Of a DNA stretch of 5,873 bases, positions 1-5,756 are shown piece by piece. How positions within the stretch are numbered: position 1 is the stretch's first letter; each line of letters begins with the position of its first letter. Source of the DNA: an uncultured Bacteroidales bacterium (GTDB taxonomy: Bacteria; Bacteroidota; Bacteroidia; Bacteroidales; UBA932); the NCBI GenBank assembly GCA_900317065.1, contig ONFK01000113.1, forward strand, positions 1 to 5,873. The letters run 5' to 3'. Under the pieces are notes generated by a model that worked only from the letters and a program-made list of their open reading frames with translations, searched no databases and was not told the origin of the DNA. The position numbers and the translations under genes were made by a program.

Positions 1-1
1 C

Positions 2-180
2 AGGACAACGGAGCATTCCTCCGGCACAAAGCGCAGCGAGATGCTGGACTGTCTGCTCAAGGCACTTCTGATCCGCATGGCTGAAACCGGCGGGCCGATC
101 AGTACACAGCAGGGCGCTGCAAACAGCGATCCGCATTATCCGGAGCTGGTCGCACTGCGCGAGAAGATCTATGCCAGGGA
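2..180 (+). pseudogene. AraC-family transcriptional regulator, internal fragment
   Basis: The plus frame is open from base 2, so the gene begins before the window. About 60 residues read like the linker that precedes the C-terminal helix-turn-helix domain of AraC-family sugar-responsive regulators. Supporting pieces are RSEMLDCLLKALLIRMAE followed by HYPELVALREKIYAR. In that family the next residues should lead into the first DNA-binding helix-turn-helix. Here the resemblance stops after KIYAR, at about base 177, and the frame runs into unrelated AT-rich sequence. The DNA-binding part is therefore absent and the fragment cannot be a working regulator. The assignment rests on remembered family pattern only. 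It originally may have controlled the transporter and phosphatase downstream, which is inference from proximity and shared orientation. Confidence 0.5.
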
Positions 181-522
181 GTGGGGTGTCGGAGAGCCCG
201 TACCTTCGGAGCCAGTGCCGCCATCTATAATTATAATTGAAGTAGATCCATCAGGATATTTAGCGACAATTCTGTCTTCGGCGTTTCCGCAATCTTCTTT
301 CGACATCCATTCCAGAGTCGCTTCTTCGAATACAGTTGAGGCGATGATTATTCTCGCGCCAGTTAAATCGCTTTCGACGAAGCCACTATGTTTTACACCA
401 TTTTCGTCTTCCCTTATGTATTGGTTACTATATGTACCGTCACCTATTTCATATCTATATTCGGTTCTATCGAAAAAGTCTTTCATTGAATCTTGGAAGT
501 TAGCTTTTTCTTCGCTCGACAT
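169..522 (-). CDS. Orphan hypothetical protein (fragment), antisense to neighbours
   Basis: The minus-strand frame from the ATG at 520-522 gives 117 aa beginning MSSEEKANFQDSMKDFFDR. The first 100 residues have the composition of a real soluble, acidic protein, with aromatic and charged residues well spaced and a hydrophobic IIII strand near residue 96. There is no signal peptide or membrane segment. From about residue 101 it turns into a G/S/T/P-rich tail, and its stop codon lies at 169-171 in DNA belonging to the regulator fragment, so the natural C-terminus is probably lost or chimeric. The frame also stays open upstream of this ATG into the transporter antisense, so the start is uncertain too. 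The family was not recognised and no function is proposed. It is the only coding candidate of the AT-rich segment. Confidence 0.4.
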   Translation of the reverse strand: MSSEEKANFQDSMKDFFDRTEYRYEIGDGTYSNQYIREDENGVKHSGFVESDLTGARIIIASTVFEEATLEWMSKEDCGNAEDRIVAKYPDGSTSIIIIDGGTGSEGTGSPTPHSLA

Positions 523-528
523 ACCCTT
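183..528. other. AT-rich interposed segment between two truncated genes
   Basis: This stretch is visibly richer in A and T than the DNA on either side and breaks two plus-strand genes: a regulator fragment ends just before it and a transporter lacking its N-terminus begins just after it. The exact edges cannot be fixed; the left one lies between about 177 and 225 and the right one between about 523 and 535. A short imperfect direct repeat, GGAGTGGGG at 178-186 and GGAGTGCGG at 545-553 (8 of 9 identical), sits near the two junctions, which could be microhomology or chance. No inverted terminal repeats or transposase were seen in it, so it is not a recognisable IS. A chimeric assembly is a real alternative. 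Confidence 0.5.
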
Positions 529-1584
529 AATTTTATCTTCGGCTGGAGTGCGGACCTGAGTCACCTCATCACCGGGCATGCCGAAGGGCCCGACTTCGTG
601 AACGGAATGGTTACCATAATGGCGGTCCTGCTTATTCTGAACAATGTTTTTCAAGGGGCAGGATTCGGTCCCTGCAACCGTCTTATGGTACACTGGGTGC
701 CACCGAAGGAGCTCGCAACCAAGTTCAGCATCTGGAATATGTCGCACTCCATCGGTGCAGCCATTGTTTCCGTGGTGTGCGGTGCCATCGTGGCGGGAAT
801 GGGCTGGAAATGGTGTTTCTGGATTCCTGCGGCGATTGGTGCGGCTGGAGTGGTGTTCATTATCCTTACATTGAGGGATACTCCATCTTCGGTTGGCCTG
901 CCGGAACTTCCGGATACCAGGACGGAACTCGACGGCAACGACACCCCCGAAGGCTACCGAAAGTTCGTCCTTCAGAAGGTGTTCAAGAACCCGGTGGTGT
1001 GGATAGTGTCCACAACGGCCCTGATGCTCTACATAGTGCGCTTTGCCGTGCTGGACTGGGGTCCCAAGTTCCTCCAGCAGGGAGAGCAGCAGCTCTCGCC
1101 CCAGCTTGCGGGCTGGACTATCGGCATCTTTGAGATCGCGGGCTGCCTCGGCATGCTCTCGGCCGGATGGATTACCGATCATATCTTCAAGAGCAAGGGC
1201 CAGAGGATGTGCGTGATTGAAATGATACTTACCGGTGTTTGTCTTCTTGCAATACACTTCCTGCCAGACGGCACGTCCCCGGTTGTGATGCTGGTGCTGC
1301 TGGCGCTCGCAGGCTTCTTCCTTTACGGCCCACAGGCCCTCTTCGCCGTGATAACAGGCAATAACGCCACCAAGAAGGCGGCATCGGCTGCGGCAGGATT
1401 CCTAGGCCTCTTCAGCTATCTGAGTACCATCTTCACCGGCGTGGGAGTGGGATTCCTTTCCGACAAGTTCGGCGACGCATTCTGGGGTAACCTCTTCCTC
1501 ATCATGGCCTGCATCGCCGTAGGAGGCGGCCTTCTGATTGCAACGCTCTGGAATATAAAGGACGACGGATATGTGCACGAATAG
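529..1584 (+). pseudogene. OPA-family (GlpT/UhpT-like) organophosphate:phosphate antiporter, N-terminally truncated
   Basis: About 350 residues match the MFS organophosphate:inorganic phosphate antiporters of the inner membrane, which exchange sugar phosphates or glycerol 3-phosphate for Pi. FQGAGFGPCNRLMVHW corresponds to the FQGMGWPPCGRTMVHW region of E. coli GlpT. YIVRFAVLDWGPKFL keeps the arginine (codon 1039-1041) equivalent to the substrate-binding R269 of GlpT, and NATKKAASAAAGFLGLF matches the helix 11 signature. About nine hydrophobic segments remain, equivalent to helices 4-12. Family members are about 450 aa with 12 helices, so roughly 100 N-terminal residues are missing, including helix 1 with the second substrate arginine. 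Upstream the frame is closed by a stop at 487-489, and only a TTG at 493 or an internal ATG at 607 could start it. It is probably non-functional, although the rest has no frameshift, which suggests a recent break. Substrate is not determinable. Confidence 0.8.
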
Positions 1585-2389
1585 GCACTCAGCCTTATCC
1601 CGCAGAATCCGCCACGTAGTAATGGATATGGACGGGACCATCTACCTGGGCTCCCACATTTTTCCCTATACCCTTGATTTCCTGGAACTTCTCCGCCGAA
1701 AGGGAATAGGCTACTCGTTCCTTACCAACAATCCCACGAAATCCCCCAAGGACTATATTGCCAAACTGACGGCCATGGGAATCCCCTGCACGGAGGAGCA
1801 GATGCTGACCACGTCGCGCACGGTTGTGGAGTACATAGGACGGCATTTCCCTTCCGCACAGCGCATCTACGTCCTAGGTACCAGGAGCCTGCAGGAACTC
1901 TTCGTCTCAAAGGGGTATTCCCTTGTGGATGAGAAAGATGCCGCAGCGCCCGACGTTTTGGTGGTCTCCTTCGACACTACCCTCGTGTACCCCCGCCTAT
2001 GCAAGGCGGCCTGGTGGGCTTCGAAGGGCGTGCCATACATCGCCACAAACCCCGACAGGGTATGTCCCACGGAAGAAGAAACCGTCCTGGTGGACTGCGG
2101 AAGCATCCAAAAGTGTATAGAGCACGCCACGGGACGCAAGGCCGACGTGGTGCTCGGAAAGCCCGATCCCACGATGCTTTTCGAGCTTGAAGAGCGCCTG
2201 GGGCTACAGAAAGATGAGGTTGCCATGATAGGGGATCGAGTGTACACCGACATTGAGATGGGCCGCCGCGCTGGCGCCCTTCCGGTGCTGGTGCTGAGCG
2301 GCGAAACCACCACTGAGCTTGCCCGCGAGGCCTGCCTGCCTGGCGACCTGGTGGTGAAGGACCTCGCCTCCTTTGGCGAAATGCTTTGA
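1571..2389 (+). CDS. HAD-IIA family (NagD-like) sugar/glycerol phosphate phosphatase
   Basis: This is a 272-aa cytoplasmic HAD-superfamily hydrolase of the type with a large C2 cap (NagD, AraL and phosphoglycolate phosphatase relatives, usually 250-280 aa), so it appears full length. Motif I is DMDGT (nucleophile D19, acid D21), motif II ends at T52 in FLTNNPTKS, the motif III lysine is K197 in VLGKPDPTM, and motif IV is GDRVYTD (D222 and D227, magnesium ligands). Residues of about 75-190 form the cap. The start ATG overlaps the transporter end by 14 bp and has AAGGA 8 nt upstream, so translational coupling is likely. A shorter start at the ATG of residue 18 would remove the first strand and is less likely. 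The pairing suggests it dephosphorylates the ester imported by the transporter. With that gene and possibly the original promoter damaged, its expression is uncertain. The exact substrate cannot be read from sequence. Confidence 0.85.
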   Translation: MCTNRHSALSRRIRHVVMDMDGTIYLGSHIFPYTLDFLELLRRKGIGYSFLTNNPTKSPKDYIAKLTAMGIPCTEEQMLTTSRTVVEYIGRHFPSAQRIYVLGTRSLQELFVSKGYSLVDEKDAAAPDVLVVSFDTTLVYPRLCKAAWWASKGVPYIATNPDRVCPTEEETVLVDCGSIQKCIEHATGRKADVVLGKPDPTMLFELEERLGLQKDEVAMIGDRVYTDIEMGRRAGALPVLVLSGETTTELAREACLPGDLVVKDLASFGEML

Positions 2390-2409
2390 CGATTCCTCGT
2401 GTTATCACA

Positions 2410-2441
2410 TTTGCTTTTCTGATATCTTTTTGCTATAATTG
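2410..2441 (+). promoter_or_regulatory. Promoter of the toxin-antitoxin operon
   Basis: TTTG at 2410-2413 is followed, after 20 nt, by TATAATTG at 2434-2441. This fits the Bacteroidetes primary-sigma pattern (TTTG, 19-21 nt, TAnnTTTG) with one mismatch in the fixed positions. The same bases also read as a conventional promoter, TTGCTT at 2411-2416, a 17-nt spacer, then a perfect TATAAT at 2434-2439. Transcription would begin near 2446-2447, leaving a 5' leader of only about 10 nt before the antitoxin ATG. Confidence 0.6.
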
Positions 2442-2456
2442 CAAAAAAATGATATC
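2421..2456. promoter_or_regulatory. Palindromic operator over the -10 box, likely antitoxin binding site
   Basis: The left arm GATATCTTTTTGC (2421-2433 region) and the right arm GCAAAAAAATGATATC (2441-2456) are inverted copies apart from three extra bases in the right arm. The centre is the TATAATT of the -10 box. RHH antitoxins bind DNA as dimers at palindromes over their own promoter, so this is the expected place for autorepression by the antitoxin or the antitoxin-toxin complex. The right arm ends directly against the antitoxin start codon. The palindrome is seen; the binding role is inferred from the family. Confidence 0.55.
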
Positions 2457-2726
2457 ATGGAAAGAGTGCAGACAATTCTCCGACTGAGTCCGGAACTGAT
2501 GGGGCGGGTAAAGCGGGCAGCACGCAGGGAAAACCGCTCCGTGAACAGTTTCATCGAACACACCCTGGAAAAGGCCATAGGCCCGGAATTCCCCAAGTTC
2601 CCGCCGGATTTCAAGGTTTCCGACGAAATACTGGCGCTGGGAGGCGTCATAGCTGAGCCAACAAAGGAACTTCTGGATGCTGATCCAAAACTATCTTATC
2701 TCTGGGAAAAATATGGTAGAGATTAA
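2457..2726 (+). CDS. RHH-type antitoxin of a type II toxin-antitoxin pair
   Basis: This is an 89-aa protein with a ribbon-helix-helix DNA-binding domain at residues of about 3-40: strand RVQTILRLS, helix A from P12 to about R24, then the typical NRSVNSFI turn and helix B ending near A40. The C-terminal half (residues 41-89) is proline-rich then acidic, and ends DPKLSYLWEKYG, the kind of flexible tail that wraps around and blocks a PIN toxin. The ATG at 2457 was chosen because the domain begins right after it. An upstream TTG at 2439 would lie inside the -10 box. No clear Shine-Dalgarno sequence is present in the very short leader. The gene overlaps the toxin by 14 bp and is probably autoregulated through the palindrome upstream. 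Confidence 0.8.
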   Translation: MERVQTILRLSPELMGRVKRAARRENRSVNSFIEHTLEKAIGPEFPKFPPDFKVSDEILALGGVIAEPTKELLDADPKLSYLWEKYGRD

Positions 2727-3156
2727 AAAACGAGTTTTCTTCGACACCAACATCCTTGTAGATGTTTTAGTAGGCAATTCGCGTCCCTCTTTCAAGGCTT
2801 CGCTAGAACTTTTTCATGCAGCCAGGAAAGGCTTGTTTGAGGCGTTCATAACTACACAGAGCATAATTGATGCAGAGTTCATCTGCAGGAGAAGTCCCGG
2901 CAGCAGATACATGGAGTTCCCCCTGCTGATGCTGAACATTATGTCATTCGTGAACATAATCTACATACACGCCTTTTCCGTGGAAAAAGCCCTGAAAAAT
3001 CCTTCGGGCGATTTTGAAGACGACACGCAGTGGTTCCAGGCAAATTTTGAAGACCTGGACGTGTTCGTTACATCAGACAGGCATCTCCTTGCAAGGAAGA
3101 ATGGAGAAGGCCCCCTGATCATTACTCCGGAAGGCCTTGTGGAAAAGATGACTTAA
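2713..3156 (+). CDS. PIN-domain ribonuclease toxin (VapC-like)
   Basis: This 147-aa protein is a PIN-domain endoribonuclease, a metal-dependent enzyme that in toxin-antitoxin systems cleaves tRNA, rRNA or mRNA to stop growth. Acidic site residues are visible in order: D11 in FFDTNILVD, D53 or E55 in IIDAEF, D103 or D104 in DFEDDTQW, and D122 in VTSDRHL. The length is typical (130-150 aa) and all motifs are intact, so it should be active when free. The ATG at 2713 begins ten residues before the first catalytic aspartate, as usual, and has GGGA 5 nt upstream. An in-frame ATG at 2677 would add 12 residues and has AAAGGA 8 nt before it, so it cannot be ruled out. The 14-bp overlap with the antitoxin suggests coupled translation with antitoxin made first. 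The RNA target is unknown. Confidence 0.8.
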   Translation: MVEIKKRVFFDTNILVDVLVGNSRPSFKASLELFHAARKGLFEAFITTQSIIDAEFICRRSPGSRYMEFPLLMLNIMSFVNIIYIHAFSVEKALKNPSGDFEDDTQWFQANFEDLDVFVTSDRHLLARKNGEGPLIITPEGLVEKMT

Positions 3157-3168
3157 TCCCCGGAACCG

Positions 3169-3417
3169 TTACAAAACCTTTACTTCCAGGGAATCTTCGA
3201 CTGTGTAGTCGTAGTCTTCGTCGTAGATGGTGGCGCAGGCTTTGTGGGAATCGGCATAAAGCCTTGACTCGCCCCTGCGTAGGGTGTCTGTGATCCCTTT
3301 TCGGTCTTTCATGAACTGGCTTTCCACGGATTTACTGATTTGCCGATAATAACAGGCCACAGACCGCTGTAGGGGCGATTTGTGGCTTTTTGATTTTTTC
3401 TGACTATTGTAATACAT
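3169..3417 (-). CDS. Doubtful small ORF or gene remnant, convergent to the toxin
   Basis: The frame gives 82 aa from the ATG at 3415-3417, or 47 aa from an internal ATG at 3310-3312. The C-terminal part (YADSHKACATIYDEDYDY and onward) has protein-like acidic composition, while the N-terminal half is lysine/serine-rich and less convincing. Its stop lies 13 bp past the toxin stop, so the two would be convergent. No family was recognised. It may be the tail of a gene whose front was removed by whatever brought the hairpin cluster and the IS, or it may be chance. Confidence 0.2.
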   Translation of the reverse strand: MYYNSQKKSKSHKSPLQRSVACYYRQISKSVESQFMKDRKGITDTLRRGESRLYADSHKACATIYDEDYDYTVEDSLEVKVL

Positions 3418-3420
3418 AAG

Positions 3421-3498
3421 CCGAGTTCCGCCTGCGGGCAGGGGACTTCGGACCGGTACGCACCTTCGGTGCTATCCCTCCCACCGCTGCGCGGCGGG
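3421..3498. repeat. Cluster of three consecutive GC-rich hairpins
   Basis: Hairpin 1 (3421-3451) has outer arms CCGA/TCGG, middle arms TCC/GGA and inner arms CCTG/CAGG with a 4-nt loop. Hairpin 2 (3460-3472) is GCACC-TTC-GGTGC. Hairpin 3 (3480-3498) is CCC-A-CCGC, loop TGC, GCGG-C-GGG. None is followed by a T-run, so they are not ordinary terminators. The spacing and composition recall REP-like or structured mobile-element ends, but copy number cannot be seen from one window. The cluster stops 18 bp before the left end of the IS. Confidence 0.4.
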
Positions 3499-3515
3499 CC
3501 CCTCCCGTTCACTTT

Positions 3516-3531
3516 TAGCCCACATTGCAGC
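3516..3531 (+). repeat. Left terminal inverted repeat of the IS
   Basis: TAGCCCACATTGCAGC is the exact reverse complement of 5626-5641. Identity stops on both sides of these 16 bases, which defines the left boundary. Confidence 0.85.
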
Positions 3532-3621
3532 CAGGACCCCTGCTGAAAAATTTTTCGTCACCCCGAACCGGCCATAGAAGGCCCTCAGGGGCAGGTAGTC
3601 CCACCCAAACGCCTCGTTTTT

Positions 3622-3660
3622 GAGCCAAAAAGCCCTTTTGTGTGGCTCCCATTTTTATTT
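3622..3660 (+). terminator. Terminator-like hairpin inside the IS left end
   Basis: The outer stem GAGCCA (3622-3627) pairs with TGGCTC (3643-3648). The inner stem AAAAG (3628-3632) pairs with CTTTT (3635-3639), with a 3-nt bulge at 3640-3642. A T-rich run (3652-3660) follows on the plus strand only. A rho-independent terminator placed between the left repeat and the transposase start would stop transcription entering from outside, a known way for ISs to limit transposase synthesis. The structure is seen and the role is inferred. Confidence 0.5.
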
Positions 3661-3689
3661 GTGCAAGTGCTTGAAAATGACGATCTTTG
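3658..3689 (+). promoter_or_regulatory. Possible transposase promoter (Bacteroidetes type)
   Basis: TTTG at 3658-3661 is followed after 20 nt by GATCTTTG at 3682-3689, one mismatch from TAnnTTTG. The predicted transcription start would fall almost on the ATG at 3696, giving a very short leader or a leaderless message, which would keep expression low. It lies just after the terminator-like hairpin, the expected place for an internal promoter. The signal is short and could be chance. Confidence 0.35.
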
Positions 3690-3695
3690 CGGGGT

Positions 3696-5615
3696 ATGTT
3701 CATCAAGCCGTCAAAGAAGTGGAGAAACCCGGATGGAGACCAGAGTATCATGGTTCCCTACACGTATTACCGCCTGTGCGAGTCATATCGCGAGGCTGAC
3801 GGTAAGATCAAGCAGCGGACGGTTCTCGGGCTGGGAGAACTGCCTGACTTCCCGACCGAAGCGGACCGCAAGGAACTTGCCGACCTGCTGACATCGATGA
3901 TAAACGAGGGGACCGGCAAGTTGTGCGACAATCCTCGCCTGTATGAAGCGGCACTCGGGTTCTACGGCAAGTGGCTTGACGAGAAGAGGGAAGCGCAGGA
4001 GCGTGCGGACAAGCTGGCCGAAGAGGCCCGCCGCAAGGCCGAGGAGGCCAGGGAAATCAAGGTGAGCATCAAACTGAAGAGCCTGCATCCTGAAATGGCC
4101 CGTGCAGTCGGGGCCGAACACGTCTGTCACACCACGCTGCAACGTCTTGGCATACAATCGTTCCTGAAGGGTCTGGGGTGGAGCAAGGAGAAGATTGACA
4201 TCGCCCTGATGCAGGTCATCGCCCGTGCCGTGTATCCGTACTCGGAGTTCAAGACGGCCAAGTACATCCGTGAGAACTCGGCCGTTTGCGAAATGTTCGG
4301 ACTGAATCCCGACAAGATAACCAAGGATACCCTCTACAAGAGTTCGCACGACCTGTACAAGGTTCACCGCGAGATGGAGGACTATCTTCACAAACGTGTC
4401 TGCACGATGTTCGACATCGAGGACCGCATCCTCCTGTTCGACCTGACGAACACCTACTTCGAGGGGAAGATGGAGGACTCCAAGATCTGCAAGCGCGGCC
4501 ATAGCAAGGAGAAGCGTGATGACTGTAAGATTGTCGTCCTTGCCGCGGTGGTGAACACGGAGGGCCTGCTCGTGAGGACGGAAATCTTCGAAGGCAACCG
4601 GCAGGACGTGACCACATTGGAGGAAGTCATAGGCAGCCTGGAAGAGAATCTGGACACCTGCAAGCATCTGGTGGTGATGGACGCGGGCTTCAGCAGTGCC
4701 GCCAACCTCCAGTGGCTCAAGGACCACGGATATGATTACATCACCGTCATGCGGTCTTCCGGAGTGAAATACACTGCGGAAGGCCCTGTACGCACGATAA
4801 CTGACAACAAGAGACAGGAGATCCGCCTCCAGATGGCCAAAGTGGAAGGAGTTACGGACACGGTCCTTCTGGTGGACAGCGACGCACGCATAGCCAAGGA
4901 ACGCAGCATGTACAACTTGTATGTGAGCCGATACGAGCTGGGCCTTGAAAAGATCAAAGCCGGCATCGAGGGCCGCGGCACGAAGAAGCGGGACAAGGTT
5001 CAGAACCGTCTGGGCCGACTGGACGCCAAGTTCGTGGGCATGCGCCGCCTGTACGACATTGACTTTACCTACAATGACAAAGACATTGCGACCGGGATGA
5101 CCTGGTCCAGAAACGCGGAGGTGGATGAGGCCACCCGCATGATGCACGGCAAATACCTGCTCCAGACCTCGCTGGACGAGAAGGAAGAGGAGAACATCTG
5201 GACCTATTACAACGTTATCAGAACCGTAGAGGAGACCTTCAAGACCCTGAAGTCAGACCTGGACATCCGCCCGGTATACCACAAGACAGACGAGGCCTCG
5301 AAGGCACACCTGAACCTGGCGGTGCTGGCCTACTGGGTGGTGTCCACGACCAAGTATATGCTGAAAAAGAAGGGCATCAACGTCCGCTGGGATGAACTGC
5401 TACGCATCATGAGCACACAGCAGCGTGTCACGATGGTCGCCGAACAGGATAACGGCCGTCTCCTCAAAGTGCGGCGCAGCACAACCCCGGAAGCGAAACT
5501 CGCCGAAATCCAAGAAGCCCTTGACATAACCCCGCATCCGGTCTGCTCGATAAAATCCGTGTGGCTCCGGGAACGACCACCCGAAAAACACCCACCCTCA
5601 AAATCAGGAGGTTAG
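3696..5615 (+). CDS. IS1634-family DDE transposase
   Basis: This 639-aa protein is the enzyme that cuts and joins the IS ends. The start at ATG 3696 gives MFIKPSKKWRN, then YTYYRLCESYREADGKIKQ, the usual N-terminal pattern of this group; a TTG at 3687 would add only three residues. A charged, probably coiled-coil stretch lies at residues of about 92-122 (many E, K, R and A). The RNase H-like catalytic core follows: D249 in LLFDLTNTYFEG, D329 in VVMDAGFSSAANLQWL, and E512 (or the adjacent E513) in IRTVEETFKTLKSDL, with the conserved DIRPVYHKT after it. The three residues and the full length are intact with no frameshift, so the protein is predicted active. It is transcribed alone. A terminator-like hairpin upstream probably restricts its expression to its own weak promoter. 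Base composition is like that of the neighbouring GC-richer genes, so no sign of a very different donor. Confidence 0.9.
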   Translation: MFIKPSKKWRNPDGDQSIMVPYTYYRLCESYREADGKIKQRTVLGLGELPDFPTEADRKELADLLTSMINEGTGKLCDNPRLYEAALGFYGKWLDEKREAQERADKLAEEARRKAEEAREIKVSIKLKSLHPEMARAVGAEHVCHTTLQRLGIQSFLKGLGWSKEKIDIALMQVIARAVYPYSEFKTAKYIRENSAVCEMFGLNPDKITKDTLYKSSHDLYKVHREMEDYLHKRVCTMFDIEDRILLFDLTNTYFEGKMEDSKICKRGHSKEKRDDCKIVVLAAVVNTEGLLVRTEIFEGNRQDVTTLEEVIGSLEENLDTCKHLVVMDAGFSSAANLQWLKDHGYDYITVMRSSGVKYTAEGPVRTITDNKRQEIRLQMAKVEGVTDTVLLVDSDARIAKERSMYNLYVSRYELGLEKIKAGIEGRGTKKRDKVQNRLGRLDAKFVGMRRLYDIDFTYNDKDIATGMTWSRNAEVDEATRMMHGKYLLQTSLDEKEEENIWTYYNVIRTVEETFKTLKSDLDIRPVYHKTDEASKAHLNLAVLAYWVVSTTKYMLKKKGINVRWDELLRIMSTQQRVTMVAEQDNGRLLKVRRSTTPEAKLAEIQEALDITPHPVCSIKSVWLRERPPEKHPPSKSGG

Positions 5616-5625
5616 CACTCTATTC

Positions 5626-5641
5626 GCTGCAATGTGGGCTA
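5626..5641 (-). repeat. Right terminal inverted repeat of the IS
   Basis: GCTGCAATGTGGGCTA is the perfect inverted copy of 3516-3531. It begins 10 bp after the transposase stop and defines the right end of the element. Confidence 0.85.
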
Positions 5642-5719
5642 GTCCAAATAAACACTTATCAAGAATGGATAACTTTTTATTGGAAGTTACGCCGGCAGGA
5701 GATTTCCTCGGACGAATAT

Positions 5720-5738
5720 GCTCTCCACTGTGGGGAGC
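5720..5738 (+). repeat. Short hairpin in the IS right flank
   Basis: GCTCTCC (5720-5726) pairs with GGGGAGC (5732-5738) across a 5-nt loop, seven pairs including one G-U. No T-run follows. The role is unknown. Confidence 0.4.
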
Positions 5739-5756
5739 CTGAGGGGCATAAACCAG

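Larger units (their letters stand above)
3157..3515. other. Intergenic region between toxin gene and IS
   Basis: These 359 bp contain no well-supported gene. The first two thirds hold a weak minus-strand frame (described separately). The last hundred bases are GC-rich and full of short palindromes. No poly-T-tailed terminator for the toxin operon was found directly after its stop. Confidence 0.6.
3516..5641 (+). mobile_element. Complete IS1634-type insertion sequence, 2126 bp
   Basis: The element is bounded by perfect 16-bp inverted repeats and has one long transposase gene, on the plus strand, filling 90 percent of its length. The family call comes from the transposase (IS4-related DDE enzyme of the IS1634 group, usually 500-650 aa). 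Left non-coding part: about 165 bp, with a 12-bp palindrome GAAAAATTTTTC at 3545-3556 and a terminator-like hairpin. Right non-coding part: 10 bp between the stop codon and the right repeat. The bases directly outside (ACTTT on the left, GTCCA on the right) do not match, so no short target-site duplication is present. Some IS1634 members make long, variable duplications, but no copy of the right flank was found in the left flank. The element looks intact and potentially active. Confidence 0.85.

Noticed and set aside
41..559. Plus-strand frame of 172 codons across the left scar
   Set aside because: Only its first 45 or so codons resemble a known family; the rest is antisense of the better protein-like minus-strand frame and ends inside the transporter region.
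523..1257. Long minus-strand extension of the orphan frame upstream of its ATG
   Set aside because: It is antisense to strongly conserved transporter codons and has odd composition rich in H, R and G, typical of a shadow frame.
1867..2408. Two minus-strand frames opposite the phosphatase
   Set aside because: They are shadows of the HAD gene, with serine/arginine-rich low-complexity composition and no motif.
3421..3498. Rho-independent terminator of the toxin operon
   Set aside because: Hairpins are present but no T-run follows any of them, and they lie more than 260 bp past the toxin stop.
3783..5147. 454-codon minus-strand frame inside the IS
   Set aside because: It lies entirely opposite the transposase and is histidine/valine/leucine-rich, as expected from the complement of a GC-rich gene; no domain recognised.
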